A stretch of 64,000 nucleotides of DNA from Alphaproteobacteria bacterium (lineage in GTDB: Bacteria > Pseudomonadota > Alphaproteobacteria > Caulobacterales > Aquidulcibacteraceae): assembly GCA_016124655.1 (NCBI GenBank), contig WGNI01000010.1:62001-126000 (forward strand). The letters run 5' to 3'. Shown one piece after another: positions 35,719-45,922 of this stretch (position 1 is the first letter of the stretch; every line of letters starts with the position of its first letter). Position numbers and translations under genes: made by a program. The notes under the pieces are model-generated. The model was not told the DNA's origin. It did no database searches and saw only the letters and a program-made list of their open reading frames with translations.

Positions 35719-36849
35719 GTGGCCTCAACGCCCCAGCGGAAAGGCGCGCAACCCGGCATGCAGGTTAACGGCGTTCCCTATCGCACGATTTTCCCCGCCG
35801 AGGATGGCCGCGGCGTGCTCGTCATCGACCAGACCAAGCTGCCGCATCGTTTCGAAGTCGTGCGCCTGGACACCGTCGCCGACGCGGTGCGCGCCATTGC
35901 AACCATGATCGTGCGCGGCGCGCCCTTGATCGGCGCCACTGCGGCCTACGGCATGGCGCTGGCCGCGCGCGAAAATGCAGGCGATGCGTTTCTCCAGGAA
36001 GCCCATCGGGCGCTGATCGCGGCGCGTCCGACAGCGGTGAATTTGCGCTGGGCGGCCGATCGCCTGCGCGCGTTGATGCTCGCGTTGCCGCGCGCTGAAA
36101 GAGAAGGCGCAGCCTATCGCGAAGCGGCCGCCGTGTGCGAAGACGATGTCGCCGCCTGCGCCTCGATCGGCCGCCACGGCGCAGCCCTCATCGAAAAGGC
36201 GCGCACGACGGGCCGCCCCGTGAACATTCTCACGCACTGCAACGCCGGCTGGCTTGCCGCGGTCGATTGGGGCACGGCGCTGGCGCCGATCTATTGCGCC
36301 CACGATGCGGGAGTCGATCTCCATGTCTGGGTGGATGAAACCCGCCCGCGCAATCAGGGCGCATCGCTCACAGCCTGGGAATTGGCGAGCCACGGCGTCA
36401 AGCACACGCTGATCGCCGACAATGCCGGCGGTCATCTCATGCAGCGCGGCGAAATTGATCTTTGCATCGTCGGGTCCGACCGCATCGCCGCCAATGGCGA
36501 TGTCTGCAACAAGATCGGCACCTATCTGAAAGCGCTTGCCGCGCAAGACAACACTGTGCCGTTCTATGTCGCCTTCCCGCACTCCACGATTGACTGGACG
36601 ATGGCGAGCGGCGCCGACATTCCCATCGAAGAACGCGACCACGCCGAAGTGCTGGAAATCGCCGGCCTTGACGCAAAGGGCGGCGTCTCCAGCGTCCGCA
36701 TCGCGCCGCCGCAAACGCAAGCCGCCAATCCGGCCTTTGACGTCACGCCCTCGCGCCTCGTGACCGCACTGATCACCGAGCGCGGCGTGTGCGCCGCGAG
36801 CCGCGAAGGTCTAGAAACGCTCTATCCCGAGGCGGCGGCGCGCAAATGA
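35719..36849 (+). CDS. mtnA: S-methyl-5-thioribose-1-phosphate isomerase
   Basis: MtnA converts methylthioribose-1-phosphate to methylthioribulose-1-phosphate and can act on the 5-deoxyribose analogue. The protein has 376 residues. The catalytic Cys is in ILTHCNAG near residue 172 and the catalytic Asp in VGSDRIAANGDVCNKIGTY near 253. MIVRGAPLIGATAAYG is also conserved. The start is GTG 35719, with AGGA about six bases upstream. It overlaps the aldolase-dehydrogenase gene as ATGA (36846-36849). That coupling suggests its product goes straight to the aldolase. Confidence 0.95.
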   Translation: MASTPQRKGAQPGMQVNGVPYRTIFPAEDGRGVLVIDQTKLPHRFEVVRLDTVADAVRAIATMIVRGAPLIGATAAYGMALAARENAGDAFLQEAHRALIAARPTAVNLRWAADRLRALMLALPRAEREGAAYREAAAVCEDDVAACASIGRHGAALIEKARTTGRPVNILTHCNAGWLAAVDWGTALAPIYCAHDAGVDLHVWVDETRPRNQGASLTAWELASHGVKHTLIADNAGGHLMQRGEIDLCIVGSDRIAANGDVCNKIGTYLKALAAQDNTVPFYVAFPHSTIDWTMASGADIPIEERDHAEVLEIAGLDAKGGVSSVRIAPPQTQAANPAFDVTPSRLVTALITERGVCAASREGLETLYPEAAARK

Positions 36850-38852
36850 AAAGTCTCTGGTCAGACAAGGACGCGCAAGCGTTCGCCGCACGCTACGCCG
36901 ATCAGGGCGTCTCCGCCGACTTGGCATTGCGGATTTATTCCAGCCGCTTGCTCGGCGCCGAACCGCGCCTGGTCCAGCACGGCGGCGGCAACACCTCGCT
37001 GAAAACCCAGGCGCGCGACGTGTTCAGCCGGCCCGTGGACGTGATTTGCGTCAAGGGATCGGGCTGGGACCTTGATGCCATTGAGCCCGCGGGCATGCCG
37101 GCGATGCGGCTTGAGCACCTGCTCGCGCTGCGCGGGCTGGAGCGTTTGTCTGACGAGCAAATGGTCAACGAACAGCGCGCCGCGCTGTTGGATCAGGCCG
37201 CGCCCAATCCATCGGTTGAAACGCTGCTGCATGCTTGGGTACCGCAGAAAGTCATCGACCACACCCACGCCAACGCCATTCTGGCGCTGTGCGACCAGCC
37301 CAATGGCGAGGCGATGTGCCGCGACGTGTTCGGCGACGACATCGCCTACGTGCCCTACGTCATGCCCGGCTTTGCGCTGGCGCACGCCGCAGCCGACGCC
37401 TACGCCGCCCATCGAAACGCCGCCGGCATGATCCTTCTAAAGCACGGCGTGTTCAGCTGGGCCGCGACCGCGCAAGAATCCTACGAGCGCATGATCGCGC
37501 TCGTTACCCGCGCGGAGGACCGCATCGCGCGGGCGCCGAAATCCTATCCCGTCGCGCTGCCGGCGCCGGACGCAAGGACAATCGCGGACCTGGCGCCGAA
37601 GCTGCGCGGCGCACTGATGCGCGCGACGGAGAAACACAGCCGCGTGGCGCTGGCGTTCCGCACAAACGCTGCGATCCTCGCTTTCATCAACGCGGAAGAG
37701 GCGCAGCGTTACGCCAATGCCGGCGTGGTGACGCCAGACCATGTCATCCGCACCAAGCCCTGGCCAATGTTCGCCACGGAAGACCTCGATCGGAACGTGA
37801 CGGATTTCGTTACACGCTACCGCGCCTATTTCGAACGCGGCAATGCCGCATCCAAACAGCCCAAAAAACCGCTTGATCCCACGCCGCGCGTCGTCTTCGC
37901 GCCCGGCCTCGGTCTCTTCGGCGTCGGCGCAACGCTGAAGGACGCAAACATCGCCGCTGACATCGCCGAAACCGCTATCGCCGTGATCGCCGACGCCGAA
38001 CGCGTTGGTCGCTTCGAAAGCATCGCCGAGCAAGACATTTTCGACATGGAGCATTGGTCGCTCGAACAGGCCAAGCTCGGCAAGGCGCAAGCCAAACCCC
38101 TGCAAGGCGCCATCGTCGCCATCACCGGCGGGGCGGGCGCGATCGGCGCAGCCACAGCCCAGGCTTTCGCGCGCGCCGGCGCTGATGTCGCGGTCCTCGA
38201 TATTGACGCCGGCGGCACCGAAGCGGTCGCCAAAGCCTGCAAAGGCCGCGCATTCGCGTGCGACGTCACGGACGCGGCTTCGGTCACCACTGCATTCGAC
38301 GAAATCGCCCGCGCCTTTGGCGGCCTCGACATCCTTGTCTCGAACGCGGGCGCGGCCTGGACCGGCAAGATCGGCGAAGTCGATGAAGCCACGCTGCGCG
38401 CGAGCTTCGAATTGAACTTCTACGGCCATCAGCGCGCGGCGCAGGCCGCCGTGCGCATCATGCGCGCGCAAGCCGCCGGCGGATGCTTGCTGTTCAACGC
38501 AAGCAAGCAGGCGCTCAATCCCGGTCAAGATTTCGGCCCTTATGGCTTGGCCAAAGCGGCGACGCTTTTTCTCTCCCGGCAATACGCGCTGGACTATGGC
38601 GCCGACGGCATTCGCTCCAACGCGCTGAACGCCGATCGCATTCGCTCCGGCTTGCTGACCGACGCCATGATCGCGGAGCGTTCAACCGCGCGCGGCCTGA
38701 GCGAAGCCGACTATATGGGCGGCAATCTCTTGGGTCGCGAAGTCGCCGCAGCCGACGTCGCCGACGCCTTCGTCGCGCTCGCGCTTTCGGAAAAAACCAC
38801 CGGCGCATTGTTCACCGTGGACGGCGGCAACATCGCCGCCGCGCCGCGCTAG
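36846..38852 (+). CDS. Bifunctional class II aldolase / short-chain dehydrogenase
   Basis: The protein has 668 residues and two enzymes in one chain. Residues 1 to about 400 form a class II (fuculose/rhamnulose-1-phosphate type) aldolase, with acid-base Glu125 (SVETLLHA) and zinc ligands His139 and His141 (DHTHAN) and His200 (LKHGVFSW). Residues about 420-668 are a short-chain dehydrogenase with the dinucleotide loop TGGAGAIG at 427, NAG, and catalytic Ser553, Tyr566 and Lys570. Similar fusions are annotated as rhamnulose-1-phosphate aldolase/dehydrogenase. Coupling to mtnA, with no rhamnose genes nearby, favours methylthioribulose- or 5-deoxyribulose-1-phosphate as substrate. That would give dihydroxyacetone phosphate and an aldehyde for the second domain. 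The substrate is inferred. Confidence 0.88.
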   Translation: MKSLWSDKDAQAFAARYADQGVSADLALRIYSSRLLGAEPRLVQHGGGNTSLKTQARDVFSRPVDVICVKGSGWDLDAIEPAGMPAMRLEHLLALRGLERLSDEQMVNEQRAALLDQAAPNPSVETLLHAWVPQKVIDHTHANAILALCDQPNGEAMCRDVFGDDIAYVPYVMPGFALAHAAADAYAAHRNAAGMILLKHGVFSWAATAQESYERMIALVTRAEDRIARAPKSYPVALPAPDARTIADLAPKLRGALMRATEKHSRVALAFRTNAAILAFINAEEAQRYANAGVVTPDHVIRTKPWPMFATEDLDRNVTDFVTRYRAYFERGNAASKQPKKPLDPTPRVVFAPGLGLFGVGATLKDANIAADIAETAIAVIADAERVGRFESIAEQDIFDMEHWSLEQAKLGKAQAKPLQGAIVAITGGAGAIGAATAQAFARAGADVAVLDIDAGGTEAVAKACKGRAFACDVTDAASVTTAFDEIARAFGGLDILVSNAGAAWTGKIGEVDEATLRASFELNFYGHQRAAQAAVRIMRAQAAGGCLLFNASKQALNPGQDFGPYGLAKAATLFLSRQYALDYGADGIRSNALNADRIRSGLLTDAMIAERSTARGLSEADYMGGNLLGREVAAADVADAFVALALSEKTTGALFTVDGGNIAAAPR

Positions 38853-38909
38853 ACCCGTTCCCGATTTGCCCCGGATCAAGTCCGGGGCAAGTCGGGAAGA
38901 AACGGGTCT
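38850..38909. repeat. Long inverted repeat overlapping the aldolase gene's stop codon
   Basis: AGACCCGTT at 38851 pairs with AACGGGTCT ending at 38909. An inner perfect arm pair, GCCCCGGA and TCCGGGGC, closes around a short AT-rich loop. The left end includes the AG of the TAG stop. There is no T-run. It looks like an alphaproteobacterial REP-type palindrome that may protect or end the transcript. Confidence 0.65.
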
Positions 38910-38920
38910 ACACTTAAGAA

Positions 38921-38971
38921 TAGAGCGGTTCTCGTCCGAAAACCGATTCACACTTTTCGGGAACCGCTCTA
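38921..38971. repeat. 51-base palindromic element before mtnP
   Basis: The ends TAGAGCGGTTC and GAACCGCTCTA are perfect inverted repeats of 11 bases. The middle contains a decayed second pair. The left end TAGAGCG is shared with the elements after dnaJ and dapB. It ends 13 bases before the mtnP start and may separate mtnP from the mtnA-aldolase transcript. Confidence 0.65.
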
Positions 38972-38984
38972 AGGGAAGTCGATT

Positions 38985-39854
<870 letters not shown>

Positions 39855-39944
39855 GCCCGAACTCACGCGGCGATCATCAGCATTCGATCATGAGTTGAAG
39901 CCGCCGCGGGTGCGCCCTAAAAACAGGCCAGCGGGGGCGCATCC

Positions 39945-41330
39945 ATGCAGGTCCAACTCGACAGCGATCGATTGCGCATTGGCGTCGCGCTGGCGCTCAT
40001 TGTCTTGTTCGTTGTGTTCTTGGCGGGCGCCGTCTGGGCGAAGCTGGAGCTTTGGCCGTATGGCCTGATCCGGGAAGCCAAGGCGGACCTTCACTTCCTC
40101 CAAGAGACAAACGGCGGCTCTGCGCCGCAATTCGGCGTCGCCACCTTTCGGTCGGGCGAAGGCGTTGTTGAGAATAGCGTAGGCCAGACCTGGGGCGACA
40201 GCACGCTGGTCACCACCTATGAAGATATCGGGCCGGTCGTCCGTCTGATCGCCATGGACGGCGCCGTGATCAATCGCTGGCCGGTGATCTTCAGCGATAT
40301 CTGGCCCGATCCAAGTCATGTCTATCCGCGCAGCGCCATTCCTCAGTTCCGGTTCGGCTACGAAATTCACGGTCTGCTGATCGACCGCGATGCGAGCATC
40401 ACCGCCATTCTGGGCGGCCTCGGCATTGTTCGGATGGATCGCTGCGGCAATGTTCAATGGACTGTCGACCGGCGTGCGCATCACGCCATCAATCGCGACG
40501 TCGATGGATCCTATTGGGCGTTGTCGTGGCGCGACGTGCGCGAACTGCAGGCAAGGCCTGAGCGAGAACGCCTATGGCCGCAACAATTCGATGGGAAACT
40601 TCTCCCGCTCACCTACGACGACTCCTACCAGCATTTCAATGATCTCCTCCTGCATATTTCACCAGGCGGTGAAGTTCTCGAAGAGATTTCTGTGCTCGAC
40701 GCGGTAATGGCGAAACACAGCTGGCCGGAGCTGTTTCCCTCAATTTCCCTGGATTCGCCCCCGCGCGACCCGTTGCACGCCAACGACGTGGAGCTTGTCA
40801 CTCCGGCGCTGGCGCAGCGGATCGAAGGCGTCGAAGCCGGCGATCTGCTGTTGGGCATGCGCAACATCAACGGATTGGCGGTGATCAGCAGAAGAACGCA
40901 TCAGCTTGTCTGGTTGAAGCGCGGCCCCTGGGTGCATCAGCACGACCCGGTGATTTTGCCGGACGGCCGCATCTCCGTTTACGACAACAACGCCAACCGA
41001 TTTGTCGTCCCCAATCGCAACTTGCCCGGCAGCCGAATCCTGGCGCTTGCCCCGGATTCAAACGCGATCACGCAGGTCCTGCCCACGCCAAACCCCGAAT
41101 CCTATTTCTACTCTCAGATCATGGGCCGCCACCAATACCTCCCCAACGGCAATATTCTCGTCGCCGAGCCGCTGGGCGGAAGCGCGCTCGAATTCAATCC
41201 TGACGGCCGCATCGTGTGGCGATACACCCAACTTTTGGATGATGGTCGCGGCATGGTCTTGTCCGAAGCGCAACGCTTCCCGGAGGGCTACTTCACGGTC
41301 ACGGACTGGCGCTGCGGGCCTGCGGCCTGA
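39945..41330 (+). CDS. Arylsulfotransferase-like (ASST family) membrane-anchored protein
   Basis: The protein has 461 residues. One N-terminal span (about 11-33) anchors a predicted beta-propeller that would face the periplasm. Motifs resemble the Arylsulfotran_2 group: MDRCGNVQWTVDRRAHHAIN, DPLHANDVELV, RTHQLVWLKRGPWVHQHDPV, LPDGRISVYDNN and GRHQYLPNGNILVAEPLGG. Several conserved His residues could include the sulfate-accepting one. No DsbA/DsbL partner is adjacent and no sulfate-ester genes are visible. It converges on the radical SAM gene, 48 bases apart. Enzyme activity is not established. Confidence 0.72.
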   Translation: MQVQLDSDRLRIGVALALIVLFVVFLAGAVWAKLELWPYGLIREAKADLHFLQETNGGSAPQFGVATFRSGEGVVENSVGQTWGDSTLVTTYEDIGPVVRLIAMDGAVINRWPVIFSDIWPDPSHVYPRSAIPQFRFGYEIHGLLIDRDASITAILGGLGIVRMDRCGNVQWTVDRRAHHAINRDVDGSYWALSWRDVRELQARPERERLWPQQFDGKLLPLTYDDSYQHFNDLLLHISPGGEVLEEISVLDAVMAKHSWPELFPSISLDSPPRDPLHANDVELVTPALAQRIEGVEAGDLLLGMRNINGLAVISRRTHQLVWLKRGPWVHQHDPVILPDGRISVYDNNANRFVVPNRNLPGSRILALAPDSNAITQVLPTPNPESYFYSQIMGRHQYLPNGNILVAEPLGGSALEFNPDGRIVWRYTQLLDDGRGMVLSEAQRFPEGYFTVTDWRCGPAA

Positions 41331-41378
41331 CCGGAATTCCGGCAGCCCGCGAATCCCCGAGCAATTTGCTCTGCCGCC

Positions 41379-43403
41379 TCAGGCCGCCGCCACCTTGCGC
41401 CGCAGATCGCGCGCAAACATCGTGCGCGTAAAACGGCCAAGACCCGCGGGATGCTCGCCAAACGTCTTGATGCGGCTTTCGATCACGTCCCGCACGCGCG
41501 GCTCCACGATCGTGACCATGTCGCGCGGCGCATCGCTGCGGAAATCCGCCAACGGCTTGGCATACGCAAGGTCGCGCCAGGCTTCGATGTCATAGAGCGA
41601 TTGGAAGCGTGGCGCTGCGGCCAGCGTCTCCGCAAACGGCGCGTGCAAAATTACGCCTTGGAAATAATCGATGATCGCATCCAGCTGGTCTGATGCCGCC
41701 TGCGGCGCGCCGCGTTCGTCGATCAGGCTCTGCAGCGCGGTGCGCAGGAATTCCAGCGCCTCCTTCACCACATAGAAGCGGCCGATCATGGAATATTTCG
41801 ACAACAGGTTTCCGCCGAGCTCGCCGGAAATCAGCTTGTCGTAATTCTCCGTCGCCCAGGCGACGCACGCTTCGCGCGTTTCGAACAATTCGCCGACATT
41901 CTCGTCCAGATAGTCCTGGATCGAATCCCGCAGCGCCTGCGGCGCGGTCGGCAGCATGTCCTGCATCCGCTTGATCACTTCGAACGGACGGATGCCGATC
42001 TCGCGCGCGAACTTGAACGCCTCTTCGAAATTACCTTCGTAGAAATAGATCGTCAGCAGCAGGTGGAACACGCGCGTATCGAGATAATCCTGGAACGCGA
42101 AGTCGGAGCTTTCGACCACCATCTCCTCGGTTTCGACAATCGGCGTCTCGGAGAGATATTTTCCAAGGCACCGCGCAACCACGCGATAGCGCGTCTTGAA
42201 GCCGAATTTTTCGCGCTGGTCCGGATCCGACAACGGCGCGCCATGCAGCAGCATCAATTGGTGCGCCGACACGCGCGACACGCCGGTCTCGATCAGCTTG
42301 TCGACCGCATCCATGAAGCTGTCTTTGGTCTCGCCCGGCATCGCCAGAATCAACTCGCCATACGCCTGCATGCCCTGGTCCGTCAGCTCCTTTTGGATCT
42401 GCGCGTAGGTGTCGAGGCTGATATTGTCCCGCTGAATGTTTTTCAGGACCACCGGATTGAGCGATTGCACCGCCGACGTCATCGGCAATCGGCCCTTGGC
42501 CTTGCGCATCACGCGAATGATGCGCTCGCCCTTGTTCTTGCCCGTGGTGGTCCGGATGTATTTCGGCCAGTCATACGTCTCCATGAGATGGCCGAGATAA
42601 TCCGCCACCTCCTCGTCCTGTTCGTACATGCCGAAATTGTCGTCCGCGAAGCACAAGGGGCTGGCGCGATTGATCCGCGCGACGATGTAGTCGAGGTCCG
42701 CCTTGATGCGTGCGAACGAATGCCGGAACGCCTTGGAGTTCGAGCGCGGCGCCGAATTGCAGAACTGGCAGGTGAACGGGCACCCGCGCGCGATCTGCAT
42801 CAGCGCGAAATAGCCCGTCGGGAAAAACTTATCCAAATAGCCCGCGAGATAGGGCGAGGGAATCTCATCGAGATCGCGGATGCGCGGCAGGTCATCCTCG
42901 CCGACGAACGCGCCCGATTGCGGATCGATCCAAAGGCTGCCCGGCACGGCCTGTTCAAAAAGACCGTCGCGCCGCCCGCCCACATCGATGAAGCGCTGCA
43001 AGAGATTGGTGAACGCGCGCTCGCTCTCATAGGTCGGCCCGCGCACATGCGCGTCGATCTCCGGCATCGTGCGCATCCAGCTGTCCTGCTCATCGTGGGT
43101 GAGCGGAAAATTGGGGCCGCCCATCAGAGTCAACAGGCCGGGATTTTTCGCCTTGGCGTAGCGCGCGAAAGCGGTCGAGAGCCGGTGGTTCCAGGAATAG
43201 GACGACACGCCCAGCACGTCGGGGGCCGCAGCGTCGATCGCCGCCTTCAACTCTTCCGGTTCGCGGAAAATTTCAAAATGCAGCGGCTCGGACGCACGCG
43301 CATTGACCGATGCATAGGACGCCAGATTGGCGACGCCCAAGGGATACGTGTCCGACGTCGCGGTCACGAGGTTGTGGCCCAGATCGGCTAGATAGACCCG
43401 CAT
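41379..43403 (-). CDS. B12-binding-domain radical SAM protein, unknown function
   Basis: The protein has 674 residues. An N-terminal Rossmann-like cobalamin-binding-type domain (about 1-140, with PDVLGVSSYSWNH and LTLMGGPNFPLT) lacks the DxHxxG motif of base-off B12 binding. The radical SAM core begins with GCPFTCQFC near residue 207, and SPLCFADDNFGMY and GELILAMPGETKDSF follow. A long C-terminal helical region (about 430-674) matches no domain I know. ATG 43403 has AGAGGGG five bases upstream. No substrate clue is adjacent apart from the salvage genes. Its reaction would release 5'-deoxyadenosine if it follows the family. Confidence 0.83.
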   Translation of the reverse strand: MRVYLADLGHNLVTATSDTYPLGVANLASYASVNARASEPLHFEIFREPEELKAAIDAAAPDVLGVSSYSWNHRLSTAFARYAKAKNPGLLTLMGGPNFPLTHDEQDSWMRTMPEIDAHVRGPTYESERAFTNLLQRFIDVGGRRDGLFEQAVPGSLWIDPQSGAFVGEDDLPRIRDLDEIPSPYLAGYLDKFFPTGYFALMQIARGCPFTCQFCNSAPRSNSKAFRHSFARIKADLDYIVARINRASPLCFADDNFGMYEQDEEVADYLGHLMETYDWPKYIRTTTGKNKGERIIRVMRKAKGRLPMTSAVQSLNPVVLKNIQRDNISLDTYAQIQKELTDQGMQAYGELILAMPGETKDSFMDAVDKLIETGVSRVSAHQLMLLHGAPLSDPDQREKFGFKTRYRVVARCLGKYLSETPIVETEEMVVESSDFAFQDYLDTRVFHLLLTIYFYEGNFEEAFKFAREIGIRPFEVIKRMQDMLPTAPQALRDSIQDYLDENVGELFETREACVAWATENYDKLISGELGGNLLSKYSMIGRFYVVKEALEFLRTALQSLIDERGAPQAASDQLDAIIDYFQGVILHAPFAETLAAAPRFQSLYDIEAWRDLAYAKPLADFRSDAPRDMVTIVEPRVRDVIESRIKTFGEHPAGLGRFTRTMFARDLRRKVAAA

Positions 43404-43463
43404 GCGATCCCCTCTGCGTTCGTCGCCTTCGCAGCCGCAATATAGTTTACCGTCACGCAAGGT

Positions 43464-43485
43464 GGGACGCAAACTCAAGCGTCCC
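43464..43485. promoter_or_regulatory. Palindrome in the radical SAM/apt divergent promoter region
   Basis: GGGACGC and GCGTCCC form perfect 7-base arms around eight AT-rich bases, between the divergent radical SAM gene and apt. The position suggests an operator; a transcript hairpin is also possible. No regulator is encoded next to it. Confidence 0.35.
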
Positions 43486-43614
43486 TGTCCCTTTTCGCGT
43501 CCAAAGCGAGCCCAAGCGCGCCCTGGCGCCGATTTGGGATGCAATCGCCATGCCCATTAAGGACCGCGACGGCCAGGATGGCCGCCCTGGCCCGGGACTT
43601 GTAGGATCACGCCC

Positions 43615-44142
43615 ATGGACCTCGCCAGCGTCATCCGCACCATTCCCGACTATCCCAAGCCGGGAATTCTGTTCCGCGACATCACCACCTTGCTGGGCGA
43701 CGCCCGCGGCTTTCGCCGCGCGGTGGACGAGATGGTCCAGCCCTTCGCCGGACGGCGCATCGCCAAGGTGGCGGGCATCGAAGCCCGCGGCTTCATCCTC
43801 GGCGGGGCCGTGGCGCACCAGCTTTCCGCCGGCTTCACGCCGGTGCGCAAGAAGGGAAAGCTACCGGCCGAAACCCTGCGCCAGACCTACGCCCTGGAGT
43901 ACGGCGAGGACGAGGTCGAGATCCATGTCGACGCCGTCGCCCCTGGCGAAACCGTGTTGTTGGTCGATGACCTCATCGCCACCGGCGGCACCGCTGAAGC
44001 CGCGATCAAGCTCTTGCGCCGCGCCGGCGCCGAGGTTGTTGGCGCAAGCTTCGTGATCGACCTGCCCGATCTCGGCGGCGCCAAGCGCATCGAAGCCTTA
44101 GGCGTGCCCGTGAGCACGCTGGTGAGCTTCGAGGGACATTAA
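43615..44142 (+). CDS. apt: Adenine phosphoribosyltransferase
   Basis: Apt converts adenine and PRPP to AMP. The protein has 175 residues, the family norm. [18 protein letters not shown] is at the N terminus, [15 protein letters not shown] near 53, and the PRPP-binding [17 protein letters not shown] near 119. In alphaproteobacteria apt is often near mtnP, which releases adenine. Here mtnP ends about 3.8 kb upstream on the same strand. The 211-base gap before it is shared with the divergent radical SAM gene. Confidence 0.95.
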   Translation: MDLASVIRTIPDYPKPGILFRDITTLLGDARGFRRAVDEMVQPFAGRRIAKVAGIEARGFILGGAVAHQLSAGFTPVRKKGKLPAETLRQTYALEYGEDEVEIHVDAVAPGETVLLVDDLIATGGTAEAAIKLLRRAGAEVVGASFVIDLPDLGGAKRIEALGVPVSTLVSFEGH

Positions 44143-44202
44143 ATGCGACAATCCGCTTGATCGACCCCTTTTGGCGGTGCATCGCCAAATCGGTCGGCCG
44201 CT

Positions 44203-44643
44203 TCAGATTTGTCGTGGCGCAATGAATCGCCAACACGCCCAAATGCCAGCGCCGAATAATAGCGCCCAAACCAATATCGCACACATCGCCGGCCACACCG
44301 CTGGCTTCAGGTCGGCAACGCGCGCGCGAAGCTCTTCGGGAGAAAGTTGCGCCAAACTATCGAGTGTCGATCCCAGCATCAGGCGCCAGACGAAAAAAGC
44401 TAGCGCCATTGCCGATACAAAGGCGGCTCCGGTCAGAGTCCCGGTAGCTGCGATGGAAAGCCAACGAGCGCGGAGTGATGGGGGACACGAAAGATTCGCT
44501 GAAACAATAAAGAATGCGGTGGCGCAAATTACTATGTCCCAGCTTGCGGTGTCATTCGCTAGGTAGCTGCGCCAAACGTTTGAAAGCGCGATCGCCAACG
44601 CAACGGATACGACGCAGTAGCCTGCATACGCGACGAGTGACAT
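44203..44643 (-). CDS. Small membrane protein of unknown function
   Basis: The protein has 146 residues and about four membrane spans (roughly 4-22, 34-50, 61-90 and 115-138). A short hydrophilic loop, LDSLAQLSPEELRARVADL, lies before the last one. No family is recognised. Its start is three bases after the rph stop, so it is probably translated from the rph transcript. Base composition is slightly lower in GC than the core genes (about 60 percent in one 60-base line counted by hand), which hints at later acquisition. Confidence 0.6.
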   Translation of the reverse strand: MSLVAYAGYCVVSVALAIALSNVWRSYLANDTASWDIVICATAFFIVSANLSCPPSLRARWLSIAATGTLTGAAFVSAMALAFFVWRLMLGSTLDSLAQLSPEELRARVADLKPAVWPAMCAILVWALLFGAGIWACWRFIAPRQI

Positions 44644-44646
44644 GGC

Positions 44647-45360
44647 CTACACCACCGCCTTCACCTGCGCCTCAAAAAGCCTCCCGCATCCAAGCTTCGC
44701 CAGCCGCAGCATTTCGGCGAACTCGTCATCCGTAAACGGCCGCTGCTCTCCGGTGGCCTGGATTTCAATCAGCCGCCCGTCGCCCGCGAGCACGTAATTG
44801 GAATCCACTTCAGCGGATGAATCCTCCGCATAGTCGAGATCGAGGACAGGCGCGCCGTCAAACACGCCGCACGAAATCGCCGCCACCTGCCCGCGCACGG
44901 GCGTTTCTTTCAGCACGCCTTCGTCCACCAGATATTTGCACGCGCGCGCAAGCGCCACCCACGCGCCGGTGATGGCTGCGGTGCGCGTGCCGCCATCGGC
45001 CTGCACCACGTCGCAATCGAGCGTGATCGTGCGATCGCCCAGCGCCTTGAGATCAACGACCGACCGCAGCGCCCGCCCGATCAGGCGCTGGATTTCCTGC
45101 GTGCGCCCGGATTGTTTGCCTTGCGCGGCTTCGCGCCGCCCCCGCGTGTGCGTGGCGCGCGGCAGCATCCCGTATTCGCCCGTCACCCAGCCCCGGCCCT
45201 GGCCCTTCAGCCAGCCCGGCACGCCCTGCTCCACGCTTGCCGCGCACAGCACGTGCGTGTGCCCGAACTTCGCCAGGCATGAGCCTTCGGCGTAACGGGA
45301 CACGCCCGTCTCCAACGCCACGTCTCGCAATTGATCAGGCGCGCGGCCGGATGGGCGCAT
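44647..45360 (-). CDS. rph: Ribonuclease PH
   Basis: RNase PH trims tRNA 3' ends phosphorolytically. The protein has 237 residues. It has the N-terminal [20 protein letters not shown], the phosphate-site [36 protein letters not shown], and [22 protein letters not shown] 45360 has GAGGA seven bases upstream. Rph is usually divergent from hrcA, as here, but a DUF29 gene is interposed and rdgB is no longer adjacent. Confidence 0.97.
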   Translation of the reverse strand: MRPSGRAPDQLRDVALETGVSRYAEGSCLAKFGHTHVLCAASVEQGVPGWLKGQGRGWVTGEYGMLPRATHTRGRREAAQGKQSGRTQEIQRLIGRALRSVVDLKALGDRTITLDCDVVQADGGTRTAAITGAWVALARACKYLVDEGVLKETPVRGQVAAISCGVFDGAPVLDLDYAEDSSAEVDSNYVLAGDGRLIEIQATGEQRPFTDDEFAEMLRLAKLGCGRLFEAQVKAVV

Positions 45361-45398
45361 CTTTACGTCCTCGCTTATGGAGTATGGTTCTTGATCTT

Positions 45399-45848
45399 TT
45401 AGGCAATCGGATCGTCGCGCTCGCCCAGGATTTGCGGCAGCGTCCAGCGCAAGATCGCATCGCGCGGCGCGTCCGGCTCAAGCGCATCAAACTGCAACGC
45501 CACCGCCTTGGCCGACGCCTCGTGCAGGCGTTCGAGGTCAGCCTCGACCTTGCGGCGGATCGTCGGGGTGAACGCCGCTTCGGCGTCGAGCCGAAACCGA
45601 ACGATCTCGGCTTTCCATCCGCCCCTCGGCTCCTCCCGCTGCGACCAGGCCAGCTTGAACAAATGCTCGATGATGCGCGCCACATAGGACCGCGCCTCGC
45701 GAAACTCGCTCTTCCCCAAGTCCGCAACCTCTTCGGCCAGCCGGTCATAGTCGATCGCGTTGCCCCCGGCGCCGCGTTTGCGCAGCGCTTCGGCCTGGGC
45801 CTGGGTCCAGAGGTAGAAGTCCTCTTCATAGAGATCGTCGATCGCCAT
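45399..45848 (-). CDS. DUF29 family protein
   Basis: The protein has 149 residues. It shows the DUF29 pattern [20 protein letters not shown], then [32 protein letters not shown] and a mixed-charge helical tail. DUF29 proteins are small, cytoplasmic and uncharacterised, and often patchily distributed. It lies between rph and hrcA on the rph strand. The start ATG 45848 has no clear ribosome site; an in-frame TTG sits one codon before it. Confidence 0.85.
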   Translation of the reverse strand: MAIDDLYEEDFYLWTQAQAEALRKRGAGGNAIDYDRLAEEVADLGKSEFREARSYVARIIEHLFKLAWSQREEPRGGWKAEIVRFRLDAEAAFTPTIRRKVEADLERLHEASAKAVALQFDALEPDAPRDAILRWTLPQILGERDDPIA

Positions 45849-45922
45849 CAAGCGATCATAGCATAACGGCGTTCACCTGAGCGACTTGCCTCCTGTGCCG
45901 CCCTTGCTACCTAAGCGCAACC

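Noticed and set aside
45852..45922. CIRCE element before hrcA
   Set aside because: No TTAGCACTC/GAGTGCTAA-type inverted repeat is found here or before dnaK.
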